NCBI GenBank assembly: GCA_033557465.1
Contig: CM066031.1
Span: forward strand, 1,068,860,444-1,068,924,443
Direction: 5' to 3'
Length of the DNA stretch: 64,000 bases
DNA from: Ichthyophis bannanicus
Lineage: Eukaryota; Chordata; Amphibia; Gymnophiona; Ichthyophiidae
Under the pieces are notes generated by a model that had not been told where the DNA came from, did not search any database, and saw only the letters and a list, made by a program, of their open reading frames with translations. Below, piece by piece: positions 31,930 to 41,430 of the stretch (position 1 is the stretch's first letter; each line of letters opens with the position of its first letter). The translations under genes and the position numbers were made by a program.

Positions 31930-32425
31930 TCAAATAGGCAAACCAGCTGATTGCCTAGAGCATGGATGGCAGAAGCAGCTCCATGACCTGCAGTAAGAAA
32001 GGTGCTTAAGGGTGCATCACTTTCCTCTTCAGCCATGGGGAACCAGGGACAGCCGCACGAGTAAACATCCCTGTAATTTAACCACCTGCCCTGCGGCAAG
32101 CATGTGAAAGGGCACTAAAGAGCCCGTCAGTTTCCTCTGTAGCATGAGGTCAATCTCGTGGATCATCACACAAGACTGACCCTGCACCAGAGAGGAAACT
32201 GACACACTCTTTCTCATGCTAGCTGCAGGGTGGGAGGTTGAACTGCTGGGATATTTGCTCGTGTGACTCACCATGTTGCAGTGGAAACGGATGCACTCTT
32301 AAGTACCTTTCCACCTACTGGCCATGGAGGGAGAGGCTGTGCTGCATGTCACTGTGGTCAGCAGGTAGATGAGAGGGGGAGGGGGGGCGCATGGGGAGGG
32401 GCACCAGAAGCAATGTTCGCCTAGA
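31930..32425. repeat. Fold-back element (long imperfect palindrome)
   Basis: Arms centred near 32150. GTGCTTAAGGGTGCATC is answered by GATGCACTCTTAAGTAC; GCACGAGTAAACATCCC by a GGATATTTGCTCGTGTG block; CAGTTTCCTCT by AGAGGAAACTG. Probably a MITE-like fold-back unit. No coding potential is seen. Confidence 0.75.
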
Positions 32426-32719
32426 ACACTGATAACCTTGCACCGGCTTGCCACTGGCTTGAAAATATTGAGAATCCTTAACATAGTTCAGATTCTAAAA
32501 GTGAAAGGTGAGAAACTCCTGGCACTGAGGGTCTCAGATCATTCTGTTTTTCATGATATTCCTAATGCATATGCCTAAGGTAGATTTGCATGCACACCGC
32601 CTGTGTTGCTTTCAAACAGCTCTCATGTTTAAAGACTTAACCAGTTAGTTAGCACTACTAAATATATCTAAAGGAAATTAATAATTGATCCAGTTATCAC
32701 TACAGTTGCTATTTGTGCA

Positions 32720-33150
32720 GCCTGCTCCAATGAGATGGAATCCACCTTAAGCAGGGTGAGACCCAGCAGGTAGCATTAACAATGAAGAAGGTGATAGAGC
32801 AGCTCTTAAAATAGAACATGGAGGAAAATCAATATTCACTCAGAGCGTATTATTTGGAGAGAGGCATCTTGAAAGGATACTTATAAAACAGTGAGGTCAG
32901 AGTAACCCAAGAGAGGTTATGACAAAGGCTGAAATAATGGTGATGGATTTTAATCAAGAGCCTGCAGTTGCAAAGAACTCCAAAGCACTCGTATCATCTG
33001 CTGATAATCAAGTTGTGATTACGGATAATAACAGTAGTGCAAATAGAAACATACTTTAAAATGTGTCCTTAAAATGTGAATCCCAGAAGTCTACTCAGCA
33101 AGACTGATGAGTTAGAATATATGACATTTATGGATGACATAGACATAATG
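32720..33150 (+). mobile_element. Degenerate CR1 fragment (ORF1 end to ORF2 start)
   Basis: Sequence such as GATAGAGCAGCT(C/T)TTAAA followed by GAGGCATCTTGAAAGGATAC parallels the ORF1 3' end of the CR1 at 61120-61220. Heavily mutated. Confidence 0.45.
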
Positions 33151-33169
33151 AAGGTAATTTTATGAACTT

Positions 33170-33564
33170 CTGCGCAGTTAATGCAGTTTGCCATGCAAGT
33201 ATTTGGAGCCTATTTTATACAGTGAAGTATGCCTGTGCTTTACTTTATAAAATAGGGGCGTAAAGATGCTTCTCAGTCTAGCCACAGCAGTTATGCCTTC
33301 TCTAAAGCAGGCGTAAATGGCTGCACCTAGATAGTTCAGAAACACATGCAAGTCATAAGATTTTGTAACTTATGGACCCGATATTCAGCTTCGGTGACTG
33401 GCACTCCTACAGCGACTAGCCATGGGAACTGAACCTTAAACATGGATATTCAGTTCTGAGGCCATATCCCGCACAGAGATAATGAAAAATATCCAGCTTG
33501 GCTGCAGAACCCGGAAGCTTAGTGGGCAGTGGCAATGTTCACTCATTGCCTGGTTAGCTTCAGT
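33170..33564. repeat. Dispersed repeat hosting the Penelope element (left half)
   Basis: Contains ATATTCAGTTCTGAGGCCATATC and TGCCTGGTTAGCTTCAGT, the same blocks that make up the 60-bp satellite unit at 43971-46760. It continues at 41431-41740. The last 13 bp (33552-33564) are the left target duplication of the Penelope element. Confidence 0.65.
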
Positions 33565-33610
33565 TATATCAAATTACACCCCCAGAAATCAACCAAACTA
33601 TATCCCCCCC

Positions 33611-34561
33611 CCCCAATACTTGATTGCACACTATAATCTTTTTGTAACCCTTATGTTATATATATATTTTGTTGGATAATTCACCATGAGAAGGAATCAT
33701 CCTGCTCCCGAAGTGAGCCCTCCTTTTTAATTAAATATTAAAAGACCCATTACAGATCGAAAAACCGGATGCTACAGCACTACCAAGCTGTTATACCCAT
33801 ACCGCTGAAATGGACTTCTTCTTCATCTAAAGAAATCTCAGTCAATTGTTGGTCTCCTTTAAACATACTCCCCAGACAATAATATCCTCCCAAGGTACTT
33901 ATCAAAACGAAGCAGAAACACGTTGCCGGTATCTTAAAGAAGACCGTGTCGGCGTGACCTCTGATTGTAAGCTTTCCTTTGTACCACTCAGCACAGGAGT
34001 GTCTGGAACAAATCACCACTCAAGATTTCTTCATCCAATGTCCCAAACAGTAAGAGAATCATATAGTTCATGTGCAACACCAATTAGTGTTTCAAGCCGC
34101 TCAGCTCTGCAGCTCTTCCTCAGGCCAATGAATCATACCAACACCAAACTACCAACTTAAAGTCAATGAAAGTGACGTCAGAGCAATCCTCATTTCCTGT
34201 CGTAGTAAGACCAATCAAATCTTCAAACCCCACCAATCAATCTCCATATTCATTCCCTCTGGAGACATTGAGCGAAAGCGAAAAATCCGTTGTTGTTCTC
34301 TATAGTGGAGTTTGGCTTGACAATCGACCCCCATAAATGAAGACGGAATTACATCTAAAACTCTCCATTGTAAGTCCTCAAACTTGTGATCATATTGTTG
34401 ACAGTGAGGAACTAGTGGTGCCGAAGCCTGTCGAGCATTTATGCGTGATCTATGTTCCAATAATCATTTCCTTACTGGACATGTGGTTTTCCCCACATAC
34501 TTCAAATTGCACAGACACATCAGTAAATAAATCACAAATGAAGTGTGACAATTGGAAAAGA
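33611..34561. repeat. Left inverted arm of the Penelope element
   Basis: About 950 bp; reverse complement of 40495-41429 with few substitutions. Includes the end of the GIY-YIG coding region and the hammerhead-like motif. Confidence 0.9.
34066..34138 (-). ncRNA. Hammerhead-like motif, left arm copy
   Basis: Minus-strand copy of the motif described at 40922-40993: CTGAGGA, a GCTGC/GCGGC stem, GAAAC, and flanking GATTCAT / ATGAACT strands that can pair. Folding by eye only. Confidence 0.5.
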
Positions 34562-34975
34562 ACACCGATGAATACTGTAATCCTGTAGAGGGATCTAGCC
34601 AACTCTCCCCTTGTAAAGAGGTACTACAAAAATCACAATGGCCACACGCAAAATGACCTTTCTGAAGTGTTGGATACAAATCTCGCCCTCTAGTTCGTAT
34701 CAACCGTTCACCTATAGTTTGGGATCTTGTATAGGCTATCATCAATGTTTTTTGGAAACACTGATGTAGTGTTAACAATGACCAGTGGCGTTTAAGGATA
34801 GACGCTATCTGTGGGGCATTCAGCAAAAATGGTAATACCCCAATTACATTACCAGTACCTTCTTGCAATCGGGGAACCCGTTCTTCCCACCACCCCGGAT
34901 GATTATGCAGCGCTCGCTTAAATGCTCTGTTGATAATGACAATTGGATATCCTCGTTCCTGAATCTTTAGCATGT
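34215..34975 (-). pseudogene. Penelope C-terminal part: Cys-rich linker and GIY-YIG endonuclease, one stop
   Basis: Reads ERGYPIVIINRAFKRA, then CGHCDFC (the Cys motif between reverse transcriptase and endonuclease in Penelope proteins), then YLLMC ... YVGKT, the GIY-YIG equivalent. A TGA (34466-34464) interrupts right after PVRK. The rest (EHRSRINARQ ... EQQRIFRFRSMSPEG) continues in frame to 34215. The inverted copy at 40446-40841 has CGC (Arg) at that position, so the break arose in this arm only. The endonuclease would cut target DNA for retrotransposition. Confidence 0.85.
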
Positions 34976-34978
34976 CGG

Positions 34979-35902
34979 TGTGATAAGGAAGCTTATCATA
35001 GTTCAGGAAGGAGCTATAATAGAGGTGAAGTGACTCTGAACAAGCAACCTGTCTTTGCTGGTAGAAATAATAAAACAGAATGTTTCCATAAAAGACTACC
35101 AGTCCCAGAATGCACCAGGTTTCCAACAGCCACTAGAAGAGCTGAAGTGGGAAAACGTGTGTTCAATCAGGAGAACTATGAGGTAATCCCCAAGCACTCA
35201 TCTCCAAGGGCAGGGCTTGATTCAGCACAGCTGCGCTGTGCTAGGGTGGAGCATCCCTCTAAACAGGTTAAAAGTAAAGCCTATTCTACACAGCAGAATC
35301 ATCAGAATCTTCATGATCATCACCATCTTCAGCAGGAGCAGAGGCAGCAGAAGCCAGAGCCCACGGACAGAGAAAGCAAGAAGCAACTTGGAAGAAAGAA
35401 GAGAAAAGCATCTTGGAGGTCTAAAGGAGTCCATAGCAGTACGTGTGCTGGGAGGCATTCCAGAGGCAAGCATACTCCATTGGACTGGGGAAAGCCAGAG
35501 GAGTGGGGTTACAGAGCCAGGAATCCGCGGACGGCACCTGTGAGGGAGACGGCTGCATTTGGAAGGGTCCCTAAGACCAATGCAAGAAGGTATGTGAAGA
35601 GAGATCCAGTGTCCAGGGATCTTGATTGGAAGGCTGGACATAAAAACTGGACTACATACTGGCCAGGATATTTGGAGAGGAACCCTAACAGCAATGGAAG
35701 CTCAGGTATGAACACTGATCTATGCCCTAGCTTTTCACTTGGAAGACAGCAGGGAGACAAGTATTATCCTGAGAGTTCTCCATTAAGAAATTCCTCTGTG
35801 CCAATCCATGATATTGATTCTATGATAGTTGAAGAAGAAGGAAATATTGTAAATGAACAGTGTGAATACATGGATTGCTCTCTGTCTAAACTTCTGTGGT
35901 AA
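34979..35902 (+). CDS. Low-complexity open frame inside LTR-like unit 3
   Basis: Stop-free for 308 codons from the first bases of the unit. Rich in Arg, Lys, Gln, Ser and His, including a HDHHHLQQEQRQQ run near the middle. It ends with CEYMDCSLSKLLW. No ATG occurs in frame until about 35709, so translation from within the unit is uncertain; the frame is also open from flanking DNA at 34943. No domain recognised. Composition and the terminal Asp-Cys-Ser motif resemble the frames in the other two LTR-like units. Confidence 0.3.
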   Translation, partial: CDKEAYHSSGRSYNRGEVTLNKQPVFAGRNNKTECFHKRLPVPECTRFPTATRRAEVGKRVFNQENYEVIPKHSSPRAGLDSAQLRCARVEHPSKQVKSKAYSTQQNHQNLHDHHHLQQEQRQQKPEPTDRESKKQLGRKKRKASWRSKGVHSSTCAGRHSRGKHTPLDWGKPEEWGYRARNPRTAPVRETAAFGRVPKTNARRYVKRDPVSRDLDWKAGHKNWTTYWPGYLERNPNSNGSSGMNTDLCPSFSLGRQQGDKYYPESSPLRNSSVPIHDIDSMIVEEEGNIVNEQCEYMDCSLSKLLW

Positions 35903-36531
35903 TATACTTTTACAAAATACAACAACCATCACAAAGAAATATAAACTTGTTCTTTGATCTACTCAGAAAAGCTTTTGAGCAGGAGTTGAGCCACGTATAG
36001 AAAATAAACCAGCCAAGAGGTTTGCAGCTGGTTAATTGTTAGCAATTGAGCCTTGCTTAATTGCCTGTGAGCTCTGAAGAGACACTTCTGGGTGTGTGTG
36101 AAAATACCAGAAGTTAGCCTTGAAAAAGAACAGTTTTTCATTACTTTGTGGGTTTTGTTTGTTTTTGAAGCACTGCTAAAAAGATATTAGCAGGAGCCCA
36201 CAGAAAAGACCTTTCTGTTCCCATCAAGGTCTTTATGATTTGATTTGATTGCTTAAGAAGTTCAGTTGTTGTTTTTCCTGATTTGTTTTTCTAAGTATAA
36301 TACTGAAAGCAAGTATCCTTTTTGTGCTACCAAGCAAATCTGTGTTGGGAGAAATAACCCCATAAATAAAGTATATTTTCTTTGCTTTACACTCGAGCAA
36401 GCACAACTAATTTATTGTGAACAGCTGATTCTGGTATGAATGGACTACATTTCCCACAATCCTTTGCAAGTCATATTAATATTTGCCTTTGCCAAGACTG
36501 TGGACATTCTCACCCAGCGCCCCCGTTTACA
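34979..36531 (+). mobile_element. Solo-LTR-like unit no. 3 (TG...CA, 1553 bp)
   Basis: Starts TGTGATAAGG and ends CCCCGTTTACA, flanked by GTCGG on both sides (34974-34978, 36532-36536), a perfect 5-bp duplication as made by retroviral-type integrases. It splits the Penelope gene, whose reading continues on both sides. It contains a 308-codon stop-free stretch, an AATAAA at about 36365 and about 160 bp more to the end. There is no gag or pol, so it is best read as a solo LTR. Confidence 0.8.
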
Positions 36532-36539
36532 GTCGGCGA

Positions 36540-37420
36540 TACTCTTCTGTTGATGAACATAATCTCCTGATACAGAGAAACTGTCTAAACGGTAAGCCTC
36601 TCCGTAAAGAAGGAGGATGATAACTTGAATATCGCAAAAGTACATTTTTCTGTACTGGCTTCCTATATAAGGTACTCTGGAGAGAAGAACCCCGGATGTA
36701 TAATAAAAGATCCAAAAACTCAATCTCCTGCCTATGATATTTAGGAGTAAATTGTAAATTTTCATTCAAGGAATTCAGCCAAACCAGAAATTGTTTTAAC
36801 TCACACTCAGAACCTGTCCAAATAAAAAATATGTCATCTAAAAATCTTTTTCATAATAACACTCGTGAAAAACCTGCTGACCCATAAACCAACCGTTCCT
36901 CAAAATGCGCTACATAAAGCGTTGCCACCGAGGGAGCTATTGTAGCTCCCATCGCCACCCCAAATTTCTGATGGTAAAAGGTGGACTCATACACAAAATA
37001 ATTTTGGAATAAAACTAATCTCAAAAATTTGCAAATTAAATCCATAGGTAATCGCATAGGCAACTGAATATCTAAACTAACCAAAATGTCAAACGCTTCG
37101 CTCTGAGGGATATTCGTATATAAGGAGACAACATCTAAAGTTACCAGAATAGAATCTTCAGGAATAATCACTCCTGATGTTAGAGACAATAAATGAAAAG
37201 AATCCTTAATAAATGACTTGATCAGAATAGTCAATGGTTGATAAAAATAGTCACAAAATTTTGATAAAGGTTCAAGTAATGAATGCCTACAGGACACAAT
37301 CGGATGCCCCAGAGGACTTGTCAACGATTTGTGTACCTTAGGCACCATATACATTATTGGAACTATGGGAAATGCCGGATTGAGAAACTCATATTCTTTT
37401 CTAGTCAACCACCTTCAATC
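36540..37420 (-). pseudogene. Penelope reverse transcriptase core, frameshifted
   Basis: The frame 37408-36851 has MVPKVHKS, HPIVSCRHSLLEPLS, LVTLDVVSLYTNIP (motif A with its Asp) and GVAMGATIAPSVATLYV. A small deletion and stop near 36845 shift the frame. FLDDIFFIW (the catalytic Asp pair) and the thumb region (EIEFLDLLLY, STLYRKP) follow down to 36540, where LTR-like unit 3 interrupts. These are the hallmarks of Penelope-type reverse transcriptase, which is related to telomerase. Confidence 0.85.
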
Positions 37421-37427
37421 TAAATCT

Positions 37428-39097
37428 TGCCACCACCCACTCCCTAACCTTGAGGGTTTGAGGAGGGGTGGGCCTTGAGATTAAGGTTGTAGTTGTGTAG
37501 GTTGAATGATAAGGCAGGCAAAAGAATATTTCTTTTTATAAGGATTTATTTCTCCCGCTTCAAAAGGATAGGACAAGCATAAAGGATAATGTATTGTAGC
37601 CAAAAACACAGGGACAATGAAAATAAGGCTCTTTAAAGGCTGTGCTCAAAAGTGTCCATTAATGTTGGAGTTCACATTCCCTCATGTGAACTCTACTTGG
37701 CAATCAAAAACAAGGAAACAATAATGTCCATGTGCTATAACCAAACAATGCTTTAGCTTATTCTTAACTTCAGGTAAGCTCTTCAGCTGGGCACTTAAAT
37801 AGCAAACATTTCAGGTTATCACAGAAAAAGGACCATTCAAGCTTTGCTTTTCTATTCCTTGTCAGTCAGACAGGTTGAGCAGTCCATTGGTTGATTTAAC
37901 TCAATCATTGGCAAGGGAAGAACCAATGGCACATCTGCTTCTGGGCTCTGCACTGACTGCACTACTTTCTGCTCAGGAATGGTTCGTTTGTTTAAGAATT
38001 CTTTGAACTCTTTTAGGAGGGCTTCAGCCTGCTTTCTATATGGGCTGGGCTGAGAATTAGCTCCTTCCTGAGGTGAGTAATCGTTTGTGGGTTTTGCTTC
38101 AGGCAAACAAACAATGTCGTCTCCGTTACAACGCTCATTCAATGAACTGGAGTTACCCCTCCCCCACTTATCTCTGTAAGCCAGTGTTGGGTTATTCAGT
38201 TCATTTGCATGTGGAGTGTTTCTAAACAGCACTTCAAACTTAGGGCCTCCTAAATCCTCCCGGCATGTATCTCTACCATTTAAAACAGCTGTGTCCTTGT
38301 AGCTAGCCTGCTTGCTAACTCTGTCAGCAGTTTGGTGAGAAAAGCTGGGTTTAGATAAATGAGTTTCAGGTTGCAGCCAACTGTCTTCATAAAACCTGGG
38401 CTTGCCCTGGGTTTTAAAATTAACATTCACACAGTCTGGCTTCTCATAAAAGCTGTTATCAGAATTAAAGACACTCTGTACCTTATATTGAGGAATGTCT
38501 GAAAGTTCTTTAGCAGTCTGCCTTTCTTTCCATGGGTCAGCTGTCTGCTCCAAAAGCATAGGCTTTATGCCTGGGTCTCTCAGTGCCTCGCCCCTCTCTA
38601 GTTCCCAGAAGGCTCTTCCAGGCACTAAGTCTCCCTGGTACCTGCTTCTTGGCTTTGAAAGCATTCTCCTAGGATTGCAGCTGGGGAGCGTTTCTCCTTC
38701 AAAGTCAAAGGTTCTGGTTTCCAAGGCTAGTTCCTGCCTTCCAGGTTGCTTCCTTTGTCCTTGCTTTGCTCCGTCTCTAAAGCACGCTTCTGCTGGCTTT
38801 GTCCAGTGTTCTGCTTGCTCTGCTTTTGCTGCTGTCTTCTCTTCCTTCGCTGCCCCTTTCTGTCTTCTGTCTTCCTTCTCTCTGTTTAACAAGCTGCCAC
38901 TGCTCTGGGGAACCCGCCTCCTGCTAGGGCGTGCCCAATCAGCAACTCTGCTTCTCCCCTCCCCCGAGGTGAGCTGTGTTAGCTGATTAGCCATGTGCAT
39001 CTTGTGCTGAGAAGGGAAAATCCTGCATTTACCTGCAGTACCCGAACCTTCCACCGGGTCACTATCTGTTTCCATGGCTTCTGGCAATGCTACCACA
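37428..39097 (-). mobile_element. Solo-LTR-like unit no. 2 (about 1.67 kb)
   Basis: On the minus strand it starts TGTGGTAGCATTGCC, close to unit 1 (TGTGGTACCGAAAGC), and ends GAGTGGGTGGTGGCA. It carries a 407-codon open frame, an AATAAA near 37545, and about 120 bp to the end. It interrupts the Penelope gene between ELTLEAC and LTRKEYEFL. The target duplication is not clean: the left flank is AATCT and the right TCACA, sharing only part (ATC if the end is moved by one base). The left end is therefore uncertain. Confidence 0.65.
37852..39075 (-). CDS. Low-complexity open frame inside LTR-like unit 2
   Basis: 407 codons from an ATG at 39075-39073 (METDSDPVEG) to a stop at 37852. Rich in Glu, Lys, Arg, Ser, Gln and Pro; no transmembrane segment, and no domain I recognise. 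A central KEEKTAAKAEQAE segment and a KQAEALLKEFKEFL segment may be helical. It ends PMDCSTCLTDKE, sharing Asp-Cys-Ser with units 1 and 3. A stop-free run of this length is unlikely by chance, but no family match is known to me. Confidence 0.4.
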   Translation of the reverse strand: METDSDPVEGSGTAGKCRIFPSQHKMHMANQLTQLTSGEGRSRVADWARPSRRRVPQSSGSLLNREKEDRRQKGAAKEEKTAAKAEQAEHWTKPAEACFRDGAKQGQRKQPGRQELALETRTFDFEGETLPSCNPRRMLSKPRSRYQGDLVPGRAFWELERGEALRDPGIKPMLLEQTADPWKERQTAKELSDIPQYKVQSVFNSDNSFYEKPDCVNVNFKTQGKPRFYEDSWLQPETHLSKPSFSHQTADRVSKQASYKDTAVLNGRDTCREDLGGPKFEVLFRNTPHANELNNPTLAYRDKWGRGNSSSLNERCNGDDIVCLPEAKPTNDYSPQEGANSQPSPYRKQAEALLKEFKEFLNKRTIPEQKVVQSVQSPEADVPLVLPLPMIELNQPMDCSTCLTDKE

Positions 39098-39109
39098 TCA
39101 CAAGCTTCT

Positions 39110-40411
39110 AGCGTTAACTCTCTAATAAATTGTTGTAATCTAGGAGTAGGATCTGTCTCTAATATCCGATAGTATTTAATATCTGAAAGATGTGCTAGCA
39201 TTTTGCAATGATAATCTTCCACCTTAAGCAGTACCGTTGCTCCCCCTTATCTGCTCTACGTATGATCAAGCTCTTGTCTCGTTGTAACATTTTCAAAGCC
39301 TGAAATTGTTGATGAGAAAGATTGGAACAGTATTTTTTATTTTGGATTTCTAAATTCTGAAAAGTGTTTAAAGCTGGATTGGAACTCATAGGAGGTCTCC
39401 AATTAGAAGGGTTTTTACATATAGAACTATCAATATTCAAAGGTGCCCCACTATTTGCAAAATGCAACATCAAATGTAATTTCCGAAAAAACTGGTGAAG
39501 AGCAATCATCATTCTAAAAGGATGATAACATGGAGCTGGGACAAAGCCTAAACCTTGCTCTAAAACTGTCATCTGATCTCTAGTCAGCATTCTTCCTGAC
39601 AAATTAATGATTGTTGACGTGTCTGCGAATGCGTAGAAGGGCCCCTCCAACCCTCCTGTTGATGTAATGGGGAGGGCCGTCGACTTTGAGGGCGGCCCCG
39701 GTAAAAACCCCACTGAGATTTATAGTTTTCACCACCCTTGTTAAAACTTGAAGGCCCCTCAGAAGAATCTGAATTACGGTCTTCAGAAGAATCCTCAAAA
39801 GTTACACGTTTTTGCTGTTTATCAAAATCTTGTTTTGTTTGTCTCCAAGTATATACCTGATCCTTGACATAATCTTCAGTGTCCCGTGAAAATTTCTGTA
39901 ATTTCACTGATCTAATCTGTTCACGAAAATGTTGATTATATTCCAAAAGCTCTTTTTTACTATTTTTAAAATGTTCTTCCACCATTTCATCTTTCAAGGT
40001 GGATTCCAACTGTTGTAACTGCTCCTGCAATAAGCTTTCCTCTTTCGACAAACGCTCAATTAACAAAGCAATCAAGTCCAACCCGCATTTGTTAAGTATA
40101 CTGTTCCAAGTAGCACAGAATAATTTGCCATCTGTAAACATGGGAGGTGGTTGAAGCATCCGCAAGCCTCTAGGAATCATGTGTTGTTTTAAATATTGTG
40201 TCATCGTAGCTGTATGAAGTTGAACTCTAATAGCTTTTTTGTGTAAATTCCTAAAATCCGACCACGAAGTGGTCGCTGTAGATTGAACACTAGCTACACC
40301 CGCTTCATCTAGTAAGGACGGATGTTTCAACAATTTGGATATTGCCACTTCCGAAAACGCATAGGTGGCCGTGTTAGATGGTATAATTGCTTCTTCTGAC
40401 GTGTCACTCAT
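39110..40411 (-). pseudogene. Penelope N-terminal region, two frameshifts
   Basis: Starts at ATG 40411 (MSDTSEEAI). The first frame (to 39584) has a long helical Glu/Leu/Lys segment and an Arg/Pro-rich tail. A frameshift near 39640 leads into the frame ending 39195, with DKSLIIRRADKG, the conserved block before the reverse transcriptase in Penelope proteins. A second shift there leads to MEDYHCKMLAHLSDIKYY and DPTP, which also belong to this region. LTR-like unit 2 follows at 39097. Confidence 0.8.
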
Positions 40412-40445
40412 TATTGGGTCACTAAACCTCTAAAGTTATATCAAA

Positions 40446-40841
40446 TTGCACCCCCAGGAATCAACCAAACTATATTCCCCCCAATACTTGATTATCTTTT
40501 CCAATTGTCACACTTCATTTGTGATTTATTTACTGATGTGTCCGTGCAATTTGAAGTATGTGGGGAAAACTACACGTCCGGTAAGGAAACGCTTATTGGA
40601 ACATAGATCAGGCATAAATGCTCGACAGGCTTCGGCACCACTAGTTCCTCACTGTCAACAATATGATCACAAGTTTGAGGACTTACAATGGAGAGTTTTA
40701 GATGTAATTCCGCCTTCATTTATGGGGGTCGATCGTCAAGCCAAACTCCACTATAGAGAACAACAATGGATTTTTCGCTTTCGCTCAATGTCTCCAGAGG
40801 GAATGAATATGGAGATTGATTGGTGGGGTTTGAAGATTTGA
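40446..40841 (+). pseudogene. Inverted extra copy of the Penelope GIY-YIG end
   Basis: A 131-codon plus-strand frame with YLLMCPCNLKYVGKT, RPVRKRLLEHRS and EQQWIFRFRSMSPEG, uninterrupted. It is the inverted arm's copy of 34215-34580 and lacks a reverse transcriptase on its own strand. It preserves the Arg codon lost in the left arm, and Trp in EQQWIF where the left arm has Arg. Confidence 0.85.
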
Positions 40842-41429
40842 TTGGTCTTACTACGACAGGAAATGAGGATTGCTCTGACGTCACTTTCATTGACTTTATG
40901 TTGGTAGTTTGGTGTTGGTATGGTTCATTGGCCTGAGGAAGAGCTGCAGAGCTGAGCGGCTTGAAACACTAATTGGTGTTGCACATGAACTATACGATTC
41001 TCTTACTGTTTGGGACATTGGATGAAGAAATCTCGAGTGGTGATTTGTTCCAGACACTCCTGTGCTGAGTCGTACAAAGGAAAGCTTAGAATCAGAGGTC
41101 ATGCCGACACGGTCTTCTTTAAGATACCGGCAACGTGTTTCTGCTTCGTTTTGATAAGTACCTTGGGAGGATATTATTGTCTGGGGAGTATGTTTTAAGG
41201 AGACCAACAATTGATGAAGAAGAAGTCCATTTCAGCGGTATGGGTATAACAGCTTGGTAGTGCTGTAGCACCCGGTTTTTCGATCTGTAATGGGTCTTTT
41301 AATATTTAATTAAAAAGGAGGGCTCACTTCGGGAGCAGGATGATTCCTTCTCATGGTGAGTTATCCGACAAAATATGTATATAACATAATGGTTACAAAA
41401 AGATTATAGTGTGAAATCAAGTATTGGGG
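40495..41429. repeat. Right inverted arm of the Penelope element
   Basis: Reverse complement of 33611-34561. Confidence 0.9.
40922..40993 (+). ncRNA. Hammerhead-like motif, right arm copy
   Basis: CTGAGGA (40933-40939) is followed by a stem using GCTGC and GCGGC, then GAAAC (40963-40967), AC and TAA. The outer strands GGTTCAT and ATGAACT pair as stem I. Hammerheads are known in Penelope terminal repeats. The base usually pairing at the short stem III is altered here (ACTAA rather than ACGTA as at 7637-7641), so activity is doubtful. Confidence 0.5.
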
Positions 41430-41430
41430 A

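Larger units (their letters stand above)
33565..41430 (-). mobile_element. Penelope-like element (Neptune-type) with inverted terminal arms
   Basis: Flanked by GGTTAGCTTCAGT on both sides (33552-33564 and 41431-41443). The coding strand is minus: N-terminal region, reverse transcriptase, Cys-rich linker, GIY-YIG endonuclease. The right end (40495-41429) is an inverted copy of the left end (33611-34561), so part of the GIY-YIG region is present twice in opposite directions. A short block (AATCAACCAAACTATAT ... CAATACTTGATT) also occurs as a direct repeat at 33570-33627 and 40438-40492. Two LTR-like units (34979-36531, 37428-39097) are inserted; without them the element is about 4.6 kb. Inverted or partial terminal repeats are a known feature of Penelope elements. 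Confidence 0.9.

Noticed and set aside
34976..35126. Upstream part of the minus-strand frame 35126-34464 as Penelope protein
   Set aside because: That part reads the complement of LTR-like unit 3; real Penelope coding starts only left of the GTCGG duplication at 34974-34978.
35222..35760. Minus-strand frames opposite the LTR-like unit 3 frame
   Set aside because: Composition mirrors the plus-strand frame; no independent support.
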